A stretch of 64,000 bases of DNA from Selenomonas sp. TAMA-11512 (GTDB lineage Bacteria; Bacillota; Negativicutes; Selenomonadales; Selenomonadaceae). Below, one piece after another: positions 56,812 through 64,000 of this stretch (position 1 is its first letter; every line of letters begins with the position of its first letter). The translations under genes and the position numbers were made by a program. The notes below the pieces were generated by a model. That model was not told the origin of the DNA, did not search any database, and saw only the letters and a list, made by a program, of their open reading frames with translations. The stretch lies in NCBI RefSeq assembly GCF_037076525.1, contig NZ_AP029018.1, positions 1,426,001 to 1,490,000 on the forward strand. Direction: 5' to 3'.

Positions 56812-58038
56812 CTACTTTACCTTGCCGGTCTTTCCATAGATGAACCAATAAAAAGAAATAAGCGCCAGACCCTCACCGGCAAACATGATGATTGCCATCG
56901 GCATGGCATCTTGTTCACCGCGTATGCCGACTAAAGGAGTCATGAATCCGCCGGCAACATTTGAGAAGAATCCAATGAGAGCAGCCGCACTGCCTGCCCG
57001 TTTTCCATTGGCCTGCATGGCCAGTGAAAAACTCGCCGCCCCCATGACGGAGATTGTTGGAAGCGATACAAAGAGCGCTAAAGCAACCGGAAGGAAAGAT
57101 AGATGAAAATAGATGGCGAGAAGGAACAGGAATCCGCCTATTGCTGCCTGCCAAAGTGACCAGCGAAGCATGGACTCGTCTTTGATGCGCCCGGCAAGAC
57201 TCGCCGGCAGGACGCCGGCTATCATGACGAGAATGCCGATAAAGGCAAAAAGATAACTAAACTCCTGCGGCGAAAGCCCATAAATCTTCTGAAAGACAAA
57301 TGTCGAACCTGAAATATAAGCAAAGAAGGCAGCGAAAAAGAACGATTGTACGAGACTGTTGCCAATAAAGTAACGGTCTTTTAGGAGTTCTTTGTAGCTT
57401 TGGAAGCTTGCCCAAATGTTGTTAATTCGGTTCTCTTTTGTAAGTGTCTCCCGATAGTAAAAAGCACTCGTCAGATCGAGAAGAATGCCGATGCCGAGCA
57501 GGAGATAGAAAATACTTCGCCAATCCGAGTAAACGAGCATCTGGCCTCCCATGACAGGTGCCACAATCGGAGCCAACCCATTCACGAGCATCAGGAGTGC
57601 AAACAGCCGCGTCAAGTGCGCTCCCTCTGCCATATCTCTTGCTATTGCTCTTGCTCCCGTGATACCGAATGCTCCTGCTATCCCCTGCACCAGGCGGAAG
57701 AAGAGAAAAACATATATGTTCTCTGTCCATGCACAGAGTAACGAGGCAAGCCCGAACCCAAGCATACCGAGAACGACCGGCCTCTGTCTCCCGTAACAAT
57801 CAATGAAGGGACCGGAAAACAACATACCGACGGCAATTCCCACCATAGTCATCCCCAAGGAGAGCTGTGCCATTGCTGCGGGAACCCCGAAACTCTCACC
57901 GACAAGAGGCAGCGCGGGTAAATACATATCCGTCGCCCACGGAGCCATTGCCGAGAGCATGCCGAGATAGACGATAATCCATGTCGTCGGTGCCTGTCCG
58001 CACTTTAATTCTATGTCTGTTTCTTTCGATTCCTGCAT
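56812..58038 (-). CDS. Bcr/CflA-type multidrug exporter (MFS)
   Basis: 408 residues, twelve membrane segments. DMYLPALPLVGESFGVPAAMAQ in helix 1-2 and SGPFIDCYGRQRPVVLGM (motif A) are typical of the Bcr/CflA drug:proton antiporters; RLVQGIAGAFGITGARAIARD follows in helix 4-5. Start at 58038 with GGGAGG upstream at a long spacing; in-frame codons further up lack a site. It diverges from the SLH gene, sharing a roughly 100-bp promoter region. Confidence 0.88.
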   Translation of the reverse strand: MQESKETDIELKCGQAPTTWIIVYLGMLSAMAPWATDMYLPALPLVGESFGVPAAMAQLSLGMTMVGIAVGMLFSGPFIDCYGRQRPVVLGMLGFGLASLLCAWTENIYVFLFFRLVQGIAGAFGITGARAIARDMAEGAHLTRLFALLMLVNGLAPIVAPVMGGQMLVYSDWRSIFYLLLGIGILLDLTSAFYYRETLTKENRINNIWASFQSYKELLKDRYFIGNSLVQSFFFAAFFAYISGSTFVFQKIYGLSPQEFSYLFAFIGILVMIAGVLPASLAGRIKDESMLRWSLWQAAIGGFLFLLAIYFHLSFLPVALALFVSLPTISVMGAASFSLAMQANGKRAGSAAALIGFFSNVAGGFMTPLVGIRGEQDAMPMAIIMFAGEGLALISFYWFIYGKTGKVK

Positions 58039-58138
58039 TTTTTTACGGGGCCTCCCTTGACGGTTAATCTGAACAAATTTAGAATAAAAGATGTTCATGT
58101 ATTGCATACAAAAATTCATTCACTTGGAGGTTATACTT

Positions 58139-58804
58139 TTGCAGCACTTCATTTTTCGTACCTTTTTCACTCTATTGTTCTTATCCATAGTCATCGCCCC
58201 ATCTTACCACGCCTCCATGGCTCCTGCAAGTATGCCGTCAGCAAAAAGCCCCTACCTCAACGCTTCTTCGTGGGCGCAAGCGGAGCTTACAGATGCCTAT
58301 ATATTGGGCATTGTACCGGACAAACTCGTTGCAAGTGATATGCAGGCCCCCATCTCACGCGTGGAATTTGCATCCATTGTCGTCGCAGCCTATGAACTGC
58401 TAAACAAGACCTCGATTTTCGCTATGCCGGCGGATACTTTCCGTGACACAAAAGATGCCGACGCTCGAAAAGTTTCTGCCATCGGTGTCATGAAAGGCAC
58501 TTCCAACGGACGATTTTTCCCGGACAATACTGTATCCCGTGAAGATGCCGCCGTCATTCTTTCCTCTCTCTACAAGGAGATTCGTCAGCCCGGATGGCGA
58601 CGCTACGAAATGCAAATGGTCGGTGAACGTCGTTTTGCAGATGACTCCGACATCTCCCCCCATGCAAGGGAAAGCGTTTACTTTATGCGTAAATACGGCG
58701 TCATGAAAGGGCTCGGCGACAATCAATTTGCACCAAAGCTGGAGATGAATCGAGAGCAGAGCATTCTGCTCGTCCTTCGTATGTTTAAGGAGTTTTCAAT
58801 CTGA
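58139..58804 (+). CDS. SLH-domain exported protein
   Basis: 221 residues. Signal peptide (IFRTFFTLLFLSIVIAPSYHASMA), then three SLH-like repeats: ASSWAQAELTDAYILGIVPD with ISRVEFASIVV; FRDTKDADARKVSAIGVMKGTSNGRF with VSREDAAVILSS; FADDSDISPHARESVYFMRKYGVMKG with MNREQSILLVL. SLH modules attach proteins to wall-linked polymers; in Negativicutes they also link the outer membrane to peptidoglycan. There is no outer-membrane barrel here, so it is a small SLH-only protein. TTG start follows GGAGG by 8 nt. Confidence 0.82.
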   Translation: MQHFIFRTFFTLLFLSIVIAPSYHASMAPASMPSAKSPYLNASSWAQAELTDAYILGIVPDKLVASDMQAPISRVEFASIVVAAYELLNKTSIFAMPADTFRDTKDADARKVSAIGVMKGTSNGRFFPDNTVSREDAAVILSSLYKEIRQPGWRRYEMQMVGERRFADDSDISPHARESVYFMRKYGVMKGLGDNQFAPKLEMNREQSILLVLRMFKEFSI

Positions 58805-58918
58805 TATGACTGGTTAAGGTTATTCAATCTGACTCGATTGACATTTATCACCCTTTCATGATAGTCTATGAATAGATTTTTGTTGCCTTTTATTGGATGC
58901 AGGAGGAACCAATTCATC

Positions 58919-60343
58919 ATGAGTCTCCACGAAGAATGTGGTATTTTCGGTGTCTACGCACCACGTAACATAAATGCTGCCGCTTTGACTTACTACGGAC
59001 TCTATGCCCTACAGCATCGGGGGCAGGAAAGTGCCGGTATCGTAGTCAATAACGACGGCGTTTTTTCGTCTTACAAAGATCTTGGTCTGGTCAGCGATGT
59101 CTTCACGAATGACACTCTGAAAAATCTCCCTATGGGTACTATGGCGGTTGGTCACTGCCGCTATGGCACAACGGGGGAAACAAATCGAGCCAATGTTCAG
59201 CCTCTTGAAGTCAATCACCAAAAAGGCAAGCTCGCTCTTGCACACAACGGCAACCTGTCAAATACCGATATTCTGCGTGATGAGCTTGAGCTCAAGGGAG
59301 CCATCTTTCATACGACCATTGACACAGAGACCATCGTCTACCTTATTACACAGGAACGACTCAAGACGGACTCTATTGAAGAGGCAGTCAGCCGCGCCGT
59401 CGGTCGTCTTGAGGGAGCCTTCTCTCTGTGTCTTATGTCGAGTGCCAAGATGATCGCCGTCCGTGATCCGCAGGGAATGCGCCCTGTTTGTTACGGCATG
59501 ACCTCCGACGGGGTTTACGTTGTCGCCTCCGAAAGCTGCGCACTTACAGCTGTCGGTGCCAAGTTTATCCGTGATTTGAAACCGGGCGAAATTCTTGCCT
59601 TCACCGAAGACGGAGTCACTTCACGACTTGAACACTGCAATAAAAAACAGCGCAGCTCCTGTATCTTTGAGTATATCTACTTTGCTCGACCGGACTCCGA
59701 GATCGACGGCATCTCGATACACGCCTCCCGCCTGAAGGCAGGACGCATTCTCTACGAGAGCTTCCCCGTCGATGCAGATGTTGTCATCGGTGTTCCGGAC
59801 TCCGGTCTCGATGCCGCGCTGGGCTATTCGCAAGCTTCCGGTATCCCATACGGTATAGGGCTCATTAAGAACAAGTACATCGGTCGTACCTTTATCGCAC
59901 CGGGGCAGGAAAATCGTATGGACAAAGTGCGTATCAAACTTGCTCCGATCATAGATACCGTCAAAAATAAACGCGTCATTCTTATTGATGACTCTATTGT
60001 TCGAGGGACAACGAGCCAACGCATCGTCAATCTCCTTCGTCAGGCAGGAACAAAAGAGATTCATCTCTTTGTTACAGCGCCTCCATTCAAGCATCCTTGC
60101 TACTACGGCACCGACATTGACTCCGTGGAGCACCTCATTGCCTGTAATCACTCGATTGATGAGATCAAGACGCTTGTCGGCGCCGATAGTCTCGGATACT
60201 TTCCCATGGAGCGCCTCTCCGAACTATGTGACGGACTCGGTTACTGCAGCGCCTGTTTCAGCGGCTCCTATCCGACTGCAATACCGCGCAATACGAGAAA
60301 GGATCGCTTCGAAAGGCCCCTATCAGAGAAGAAAAAAGCATAA
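58919..60343 (+). CDS. purF: Amidophosphoribosyltransferase
   Basis: 474 residues. PurF makes phosphoribosylamine from PRPP and glutamine, the first step of purine synthesis. The start at 58919 gives MSLHEECGIFG, a short propeptide before the catalytic cysteine. ALQHRGQESAGI and VGHCRYGTTGE belong to the glutaminase domain; VILIDDSIVRGTTSQRIV is the PRPP-binding loop. Cysteines near CIFEYIYFARPDS and CYYGTDID/CSACFSG match the Fe-S type found in Bacillus. No other pur gene adjoins it. Confidence 0.95.
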   Translation: MSLHEECGIFGVYAPRNINAAALTYYGLYALQHRGQESAGIVVNNDGVFSSYKDLGLVSDVFTNDTLKNLPMGTMAVGHCRYGTTGETNRANVQPLEVNHQKGKLALAHNGNLSNTDILRDELELKGAIFHTTIDTETIVYLITQERLKTDSIEEAVSRAVGRLEGAFSLCLMSSAKMIAVRDPQGMRPVCYGMTSDGVYVVASESCALTAVGAKFIRDLKPGEILAFTEDGVTSRLEHCNKKQRSSCIFEYIYFARPDSEIDGISIHASRLKAGRILYESFPVDADVVIGVPDSGLDAALGYSQASGIPYGIGLIKNKYIGRTFIAPGQENRMDKVRIKLAPIIDTVKNKRVILIDDSIVRGTTSQRIVNLLRQAGTKEIHLFVTAPPFKHPCYYGTDIDSVEHLIACNHSIDEIKTLVGADSLGYFPMERLSELCDGLGYCSACFSGSYPTAIPRNTRKDRFERPLSEKKKA

Positions 60344-60383
60344 CGTTCACGCAGCACCTGATCATATACAAGAAATCGCTGCC

Positions 60384-60436
60384 AATCAAAGGGGCAGTGC
60401 CAAAATGAAAAATCATTTGGCACTGCCCCTTTGATT
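60384..60436. terminator. Bidirectional terminator between purF and ilvE
   Basis: A perfect 21-bp stem: AATCAAAGGGGCAGTGCC at one end with its complement, A/T-rich loop. It lies between the convergent purF and ilvE genes. Confidence 0.82.
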
Positions 60437-60513
60437 GCCTCATCGTAAAATCTGGATAGAAAAGCGACTACCGAACGAATTATACAGCAGCCGCATCTTT
60501 TTACATACAAAAC

Positions 60514-61533
60514 TCAGATCTCAACAAGCCACCCGTCAGGAGCCTCAATACGCCCCATCTGAATGCCGGTCAATGTATCGTATAGCTTTTGCATAACCGG
60601 TCCCATTTTTTCCATCCCGTTGGAGAATACAATTTCCTTCCCATGATCGTTGATTTTTCCAACCGGAGAAATGACGGCTGCCGTGCCGCAAAGGCCACAT
60701 TCCTTAAACCCACCGACCTCAGAGAGAAGAACTTCACGTTGTGTGACCTTGAGTCCAAGATAGTGTTCGGCAACGTAAGTAAGCGAGCGGCGGGTCACGG
60801 ACGGAAGAATGCTGTCCGACTTCGGTATGACAAGGTTGCCGTCCGCATCGACAAAGAGAATATTCGCTCCGCCCGTCTCCTCAATCTTTGTGCGTGTTGC
60901 AGGATCAAGATAGATATTCTCTGCAAACCCTTCCTTATGTGCCGTCACAATTGCATGAAGGCTCATCGCATAGTTGAGGCCGGCCTTAATATGACCTGTA
61001 CCGTGTGGAGCTGCACGATCAAAATCTGAAATTTTAACAGCAATCGGCTTCGCACCGTCCTTGAAGTAAGGACCTACAGGTGTCGTAAAGATACGGAACT
61101 GGTACTCATCCGCCGGCTTCACGCCGATAACAGGATTCGTCCCCATCATATACGGACGAATATAAAGAGTTGCACCGCTCCCGTAGGGAGGCACCCATGC
61201 CTCATTTGCCTTGACAACCTGTTTGACGGCTTTGACGAAGCGTCCCTCCGGAAGAGGAGGCATCTCTAAGCGCCGAGCGGAATCATTAAGACGCTCAGCA
61301 TTCAGATCCGGACGAAAACACACCGTGCGTCCATCTTCCGTTGTATACGCTTTCAATCCTTCAAAAATCGTCTGCGCATACTGGAAGACACCGGCATCCT
61401 CGGAAAGAGTAATCATAGGGTCCTCAATGAGAGCCCCCTCATCCCACACATTATTTTTGTAGTTCGTAACATAGCGCTTGTCTGTTACCTGATAGGTGAA
61501 GCTAAGATTGCCCCAGTCAATATCTTTTTTCAC
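60514..61533 (-). CDS. ilvE: Branched-chain amino acid aminotransferase
   Basis: 339 residues. A PLP enzyme that transaminates the keto acids of leucine, isoleucine and valine with glutamate. FEGLKAYTTEDGRTVCFRPDLNAERLN, YIRPYMMGTNPVIGVKPA, GTGHIKAGLNYAMSLHA with the PLP lysine, and ECGLCGTAAVISPVGKI are class IV aminotransferase blocks of the BCAT2-like type. Short leader, no T-box seen. Monocistronic, convergent with purF. Confidence 0.94.
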   Translation of the reverse strand: MKKDIDWGNLSFTYQVTDKRYVTNYKNNVWDEGALIEDPMITLSEDAGVFQYAQTIFEGLKAYTTEDGRTVCFRPDLNAERLNDSARRLEMPPLPEGRFVKAVKQVVKANEAWVPPYGSGATLYIRPYMMGTNPVIGVKPADEYQFRIFTTPVGPYFKDGAKPIAVKISDFDRAAPHGTGHIKAGLNYAMSLHAIVTAHKEGFAENIYLDPATRTKIEETGGANILFVDADGNLVIPKSDSILPSVTRRSLTYVAEHYLGLKVTQREVLLSEVGGFKECGLCGTAAVISPVGKINDHGKEIVFSNGMEKMGPVMQKLYDTLTGIQMGRIEAPDGWLVEI

Positions 61534-61621
61534 GGGAAGTCCTCCACATCTTTATAATGTTAGATACGGTTTTCATACTACAACGAATAAGAAGTATCGT
61601 CAAGGCAAATTTCATGGTCTT

Positions 61622-62515
61622 CTATGACCGATTGCGCATGGATTTCCAGCGATCATGCAGCCAAAACCATTCTGTCGGGTAAGCGCGGATATGCGCCTCT
61701 AAAATATTCTGGTATTGCTGCAATGCATCTGCTATATCTTTCTTCTTATCCTTTGTATGTGCAACTTCAATCGGAGGATGACAGATGACACGATGTCTGC
61801 CATCCTTTTGTTTCGTAATGAAAATGGGCACCATCGGCACATTTTGCGAGCGAGCCAGCGAGGCCGGTCCGGTGACGCAGTTGGTCGCATGCCCAAAGAA
61901 GTTCAATACGATGCCGTCCTTGCGATTTGCATCCTGATCTGCCAACAGCCCTATCGCCCATCCCTGTTTCATCATTTGAAACATCTCTCGTACATCATCC
62001 TTATAGGTGATATGCATGCCGATCATCGTACGATACCGATTGATAAATTTATCTGCGGCAGCCTCCTTTTGTCTCTGCGCTACACCTACAATCGGAAATC
62101 CTGCATGTGACAGTGCACCGCCCAGCAGCTCCCAATTCCCTGTATGTCCGGTAGCGATAATTCCTCCACGGCCGGCTGCTAACCCTGCGGCCATATGCTC
62201 TTTTCCTTCAATCGTTACAAAGTCCTCCATATGTCGATTGATATAGGGAAACCGCAATACCTCCAGAAGCATGGAACCGAATCGCAGCGTACTTTCCTTA
62301 GCGATATGTTTTGCCTCTGTTTCCGTGACACCCAGACAATCTATAATCTGTTTTACTGCAAGTTCTTTTCGTTTTTTAGGCAAAAAAGGCCACAGAACGA
62401 GTGCTATGCTTCTTCCGACAGCATCTGCCAATCTTCCGGGCATCAGGCAAGCAATGTAGCTTACCGCTAAAATCATATAGTAAATCATACGAAATCCCCA
62501 TCCGTATCCACTCAT
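61622..62515 (-). CDS. Lipid A acyltransferase (LpxL/HtrB family)
   Basis: 297 residues. One N-terminal membrane segment (IYYMILAVSYIACLMPG) and the acyltransferase domain with the catalytic IATGHTGNWELLGGAL (H-x4-E), VGVAQRQKEAAADKFINR, and LLADQDANRKDGIVLNFFG. It adds a secondary acyl chain to lipid A, so the organism should have an outer membrane. The ATG at 62515 overlaps the dnaE stop (ATGA); an ATG at 62488 with GGGGA upstream is an equally good start and would give 288 residues. Confidence 0.9.
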   Translation of the reverse strand: MSGYGWGFRMIYYMILAVSYIACLMPGRLADAVGRSIALVLWPFLPKKRKELAVKQIIDCLGVTETEAKHIAKESTLRFGSMLLEVLRFPYINRHMEDFVTIEGKEHMAAGLAAGRGGIIATGHTGNWELLGGALSHAGFPIVGVAQRQKEAAADKFINRYRTMIGMHITYKDDVREMFQMMKQGWAIGLLADQDANRKDGIVLNFFGHATNCVTGPASLARSQNVPMVPIFITKQKDGRHRVICHPPIEVAHTKDKKKDIADALQQYQNILEAHIRAYPTEWFWLHDRWKSMRNRS

Positions 62516-64000
62516 CGCAAGCGAATGCTTCCCTTGCCAAAAACGTCCTCCATTGCCGAAACAGCAGCCGGACTTACATCGATTGTAGCCTTTTCATCCA
62601 GCTTGCGCCATCTTCCTTTCAGCTGTAAATAAATCTGTGCTTCTCCCGGATGCGCTGTACGAAGATTTTTCAATACACCGTCATAGAGCTGCTTTTCCTT
62701 ATCCTCATGAACGATAATATAGCATCCCAACTTATACGCATCCAACGCACAGATTGTATTCGCAAGGAGTTTGACGCCTTCATCCGTATGATTGACTCGT
62801 GCATCGATGACAAGTGCCGTATCCGGTACGAGCAGATTGACGTTCTCATAGAACACTTTCGGGAATACGACAACCTCCATGGTGTCGGTATAATCCTCCA
62901 GTGTGAGGAAGCACATCGTATCTCCCTTTTTTGTCGTAAAGCGCTTTGCACTTGATACTAACCCGCCTACACGTACGATTTTTTCATCTTCATAGATACC
63001 GTCCGCGATATCATGCAGAGAAACAAGGTGTTCTATCGTGGTTCGATACACGTCGAGCGGATGTCCCGTTATATAGAACCCTGTTGTCTCTTTCTCCCAC
63101 TCCAAGAGAGTGTTTATAGAGACCTCGGCGATATTCGGCATCTCTATTTCGGTGCTCTTCATATCCTCTTCGCCAAAGAGCCCCATCTGCCCGCTGTTCG
63201 CATCCTTTTGCTCCTGTGCTGCCTGCGTCATAACGGTCTCAAGCACGGAGAGCAGCGCCGCTCTTGTATCACCTAAACTATCAAATGCACCGCATTTGAT
63301 CAAGCTTTCCAGCACACGCTTATTAACAGTCCTTGCATCCACTCGACTGCACAGGTCTGCCAGAGAAGTAAAGGGCGCGCCGTTCTCCCGCGCTTCACTG
63401 ATGGCACGGATCGCGTTTTCTCCTACGTTGCGTACAGCAGCAAGACCAAAGCGAATTGCACCGTCGACAGCGGTAAACTCTGCGTCACTGGCATTTATAT
63501 CCGGAGGCAGCACCTGTAAGTGCATCTTTTTGCACTGCTCAATATACGCACTGACTTTATCGTTTGTATCTTTGACACTCGAGAGTGTCGCCGCCATGAA
63601 TTCCGCGGGATAATGCGCCTTTAAATAAGCCGTCTGCCATGCCACCAGCGCGTAGGCGGCACTGTGGGACTTGTTGAAGCCATAGTCCGCAAAGTGCGTT
63701 AGCAGGTCAAAGATCTTTTCTGCCAAGGCCCGATCGATATGGTTGGCGTCCGTGCCTTTTAAATAGGTTTCTTTTTGAGACATCAGCACCGCATGCTTCT
63801 TTTTCCCCATAGCACGGCGCAGGATATCTGCCTGTCCGAGACTAAACCCTGCGAGAACCTGAACCACCTGCATGACTTGCTCCTGGTAGAGGACGACACC
63901 GAAAGTTTCCTTGAGGATAGGCTCTAAGGAGGGATGTAAATACTCTGCCACCTTCTTTCCATGTCTTCCGGCAATGAAATCCGTCACCATTCCACTTCCA
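62512..64000 (-). CDS. dnaE: DNA polymerase III alpha subunit, C-terminal part (runs off the window)
   Basis: About 495 residues are visible; the frame stays open through 64000 (Gly-Ser-Gly before MVTDFIAGRHG), so the 5' part of the gene lies outside. This is the replicative polymerase. GVVLYQEQVMQVVQVLAGFSLGQAD and YGFNKSHSAAYALVAWQTAYLKAHYP are fingers-region motifs, SLADLCSRVDARTVNKRVLESLIKCGAFD is the helix-hairpin-helix, and RVGGLVSSAKRFTTKKGDTMCFLTLED the OB domain. It is followed by the overlapping lpxL-like gene. Confidence 0.97.
   Translation of the reverse strand, partial: GSGMVTDFIAGRHGKKVAEYLHPSLEPILKETFGVVLYQEQVMQVVQVLAGFSLGQADILRRAMGKKKHAVLMSQKETYLKGTDANHIDRALAEKIFDLLTHFADYGFNKSHSAAYALVAWQTAYLKAHYPAEFMAATLSSVKDTNDKVSAYIEQCKKMHLQVLPPDINASDAEFTAVDGAIRFGLAAVRNVGENAIRAISEARENGAPFTSLADLCSRVDARTVNKRVLESLIKCGAFDSLGDTRAALLSVLETVMTQAAQEQKDANSGQMGLFGEEDMKSTEIEMPNIAEVSINTLLEWEKETTGFYITGHPLDVYRTTIEHLVSLHDIADGIYEDEKIVRVGGLVSSAKRFTTKKGDTMCFLTLEDYTDTMEVVVFPKVFYENVNLLVPDTALVIDARVNHTDEGVKLLANTICALDAYKLGCYIIVHEDKEKQLYDGVLKNLRTAHPGEAQIYLQLKGRWRKLDEKATIDVSPAAVSAMEDVFGKGSIRLR

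Noticed and set aside
58805-58918. Purine riboswitch before purF
   Set aside because: The gap of about 110 bp has none of the conserved junction sequence.

Overview
The window reads as chromosome of a Gram-negative-type (diderm) Firmicute of the class Negativicutes, most likely Selenomonas or a close relative. This is inferred from gene content: an LpxL/HtrB lipid A acyltransferase and an SLH-domain protein sit beside Firmicute-style genes (csaB with DUF5693, S-box control of metK), together with anaerobic energy genes (a group 4 hydrogenase and B12-dependent methylmalonyl-CoA mutase). No rRNA, tRNA or CRISPR array was seen.

Layout. 0.3-7.9 kb, minus strand: csaB, DUF5693 and an LmeA-like lipoprotein-type gene (envelope polysaccharide), then prfB with a programmed frameshift and secA. 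8.2-9.9 kb: a DUF4127 gene. 10.0-17.5 kb: a six-gene hyf-like energy-converting [NiFe] hydrogenase operon with a ferredoxin-small-subunit fusion and no formate dehydrogenase. 17.8-19.3 kb: metK under a SAM-I riboswitch. 19.4-21.9 kb: DUF815 ATPase, low-molecular-weight phosphatase, SDR. 22.0-23.1 kb: an IS481-like element with a 26-bp target duplication. 23.2-29.2 kb: CNNM/CorC-type protein, a TRAP transporter and a DUF4153 protein. 29.4-31.3 kb: VWA protein and NhaA.

31.8-45.7 kb is a cobalamin district: cobI, an exported CbiK-type chelatase behind a cobalamin riboswitch, and a mutA-mutB-meaB operon that is itself preceded by a promoter, a cobalamin riboswitch and an intrinsic terminator. 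That operon ends in a cysteine-less MsrA-like gene and a possible 49-residue ORF. A FecBCD/BtuFCD-type importer lies just upstream. Vitamin uptake, corrin synthesis and the B12-dependent succinate/propionate step therefore lie together, with riboswitches on two of the units.

45.8-64 kb: an ISLre2-type element, ThrE exporter, LUD protein, DUF1848 protein, a P-II/ApbE pair, a MarR regulator, M48 protease, uracil/xanthine permease, Bcr/CflA exporter, SLH protein, purF, ilvE, lpxL-like gene and the 3' part of dnaE, which runs off the right edge.

A short inverted-repeat element of about 160 bp (MITE-like, termini GGAARCRCTGATAAA) occurs five times and repeatedly lies at the very ends of genes, in two cases forming or carrying the stop codon.
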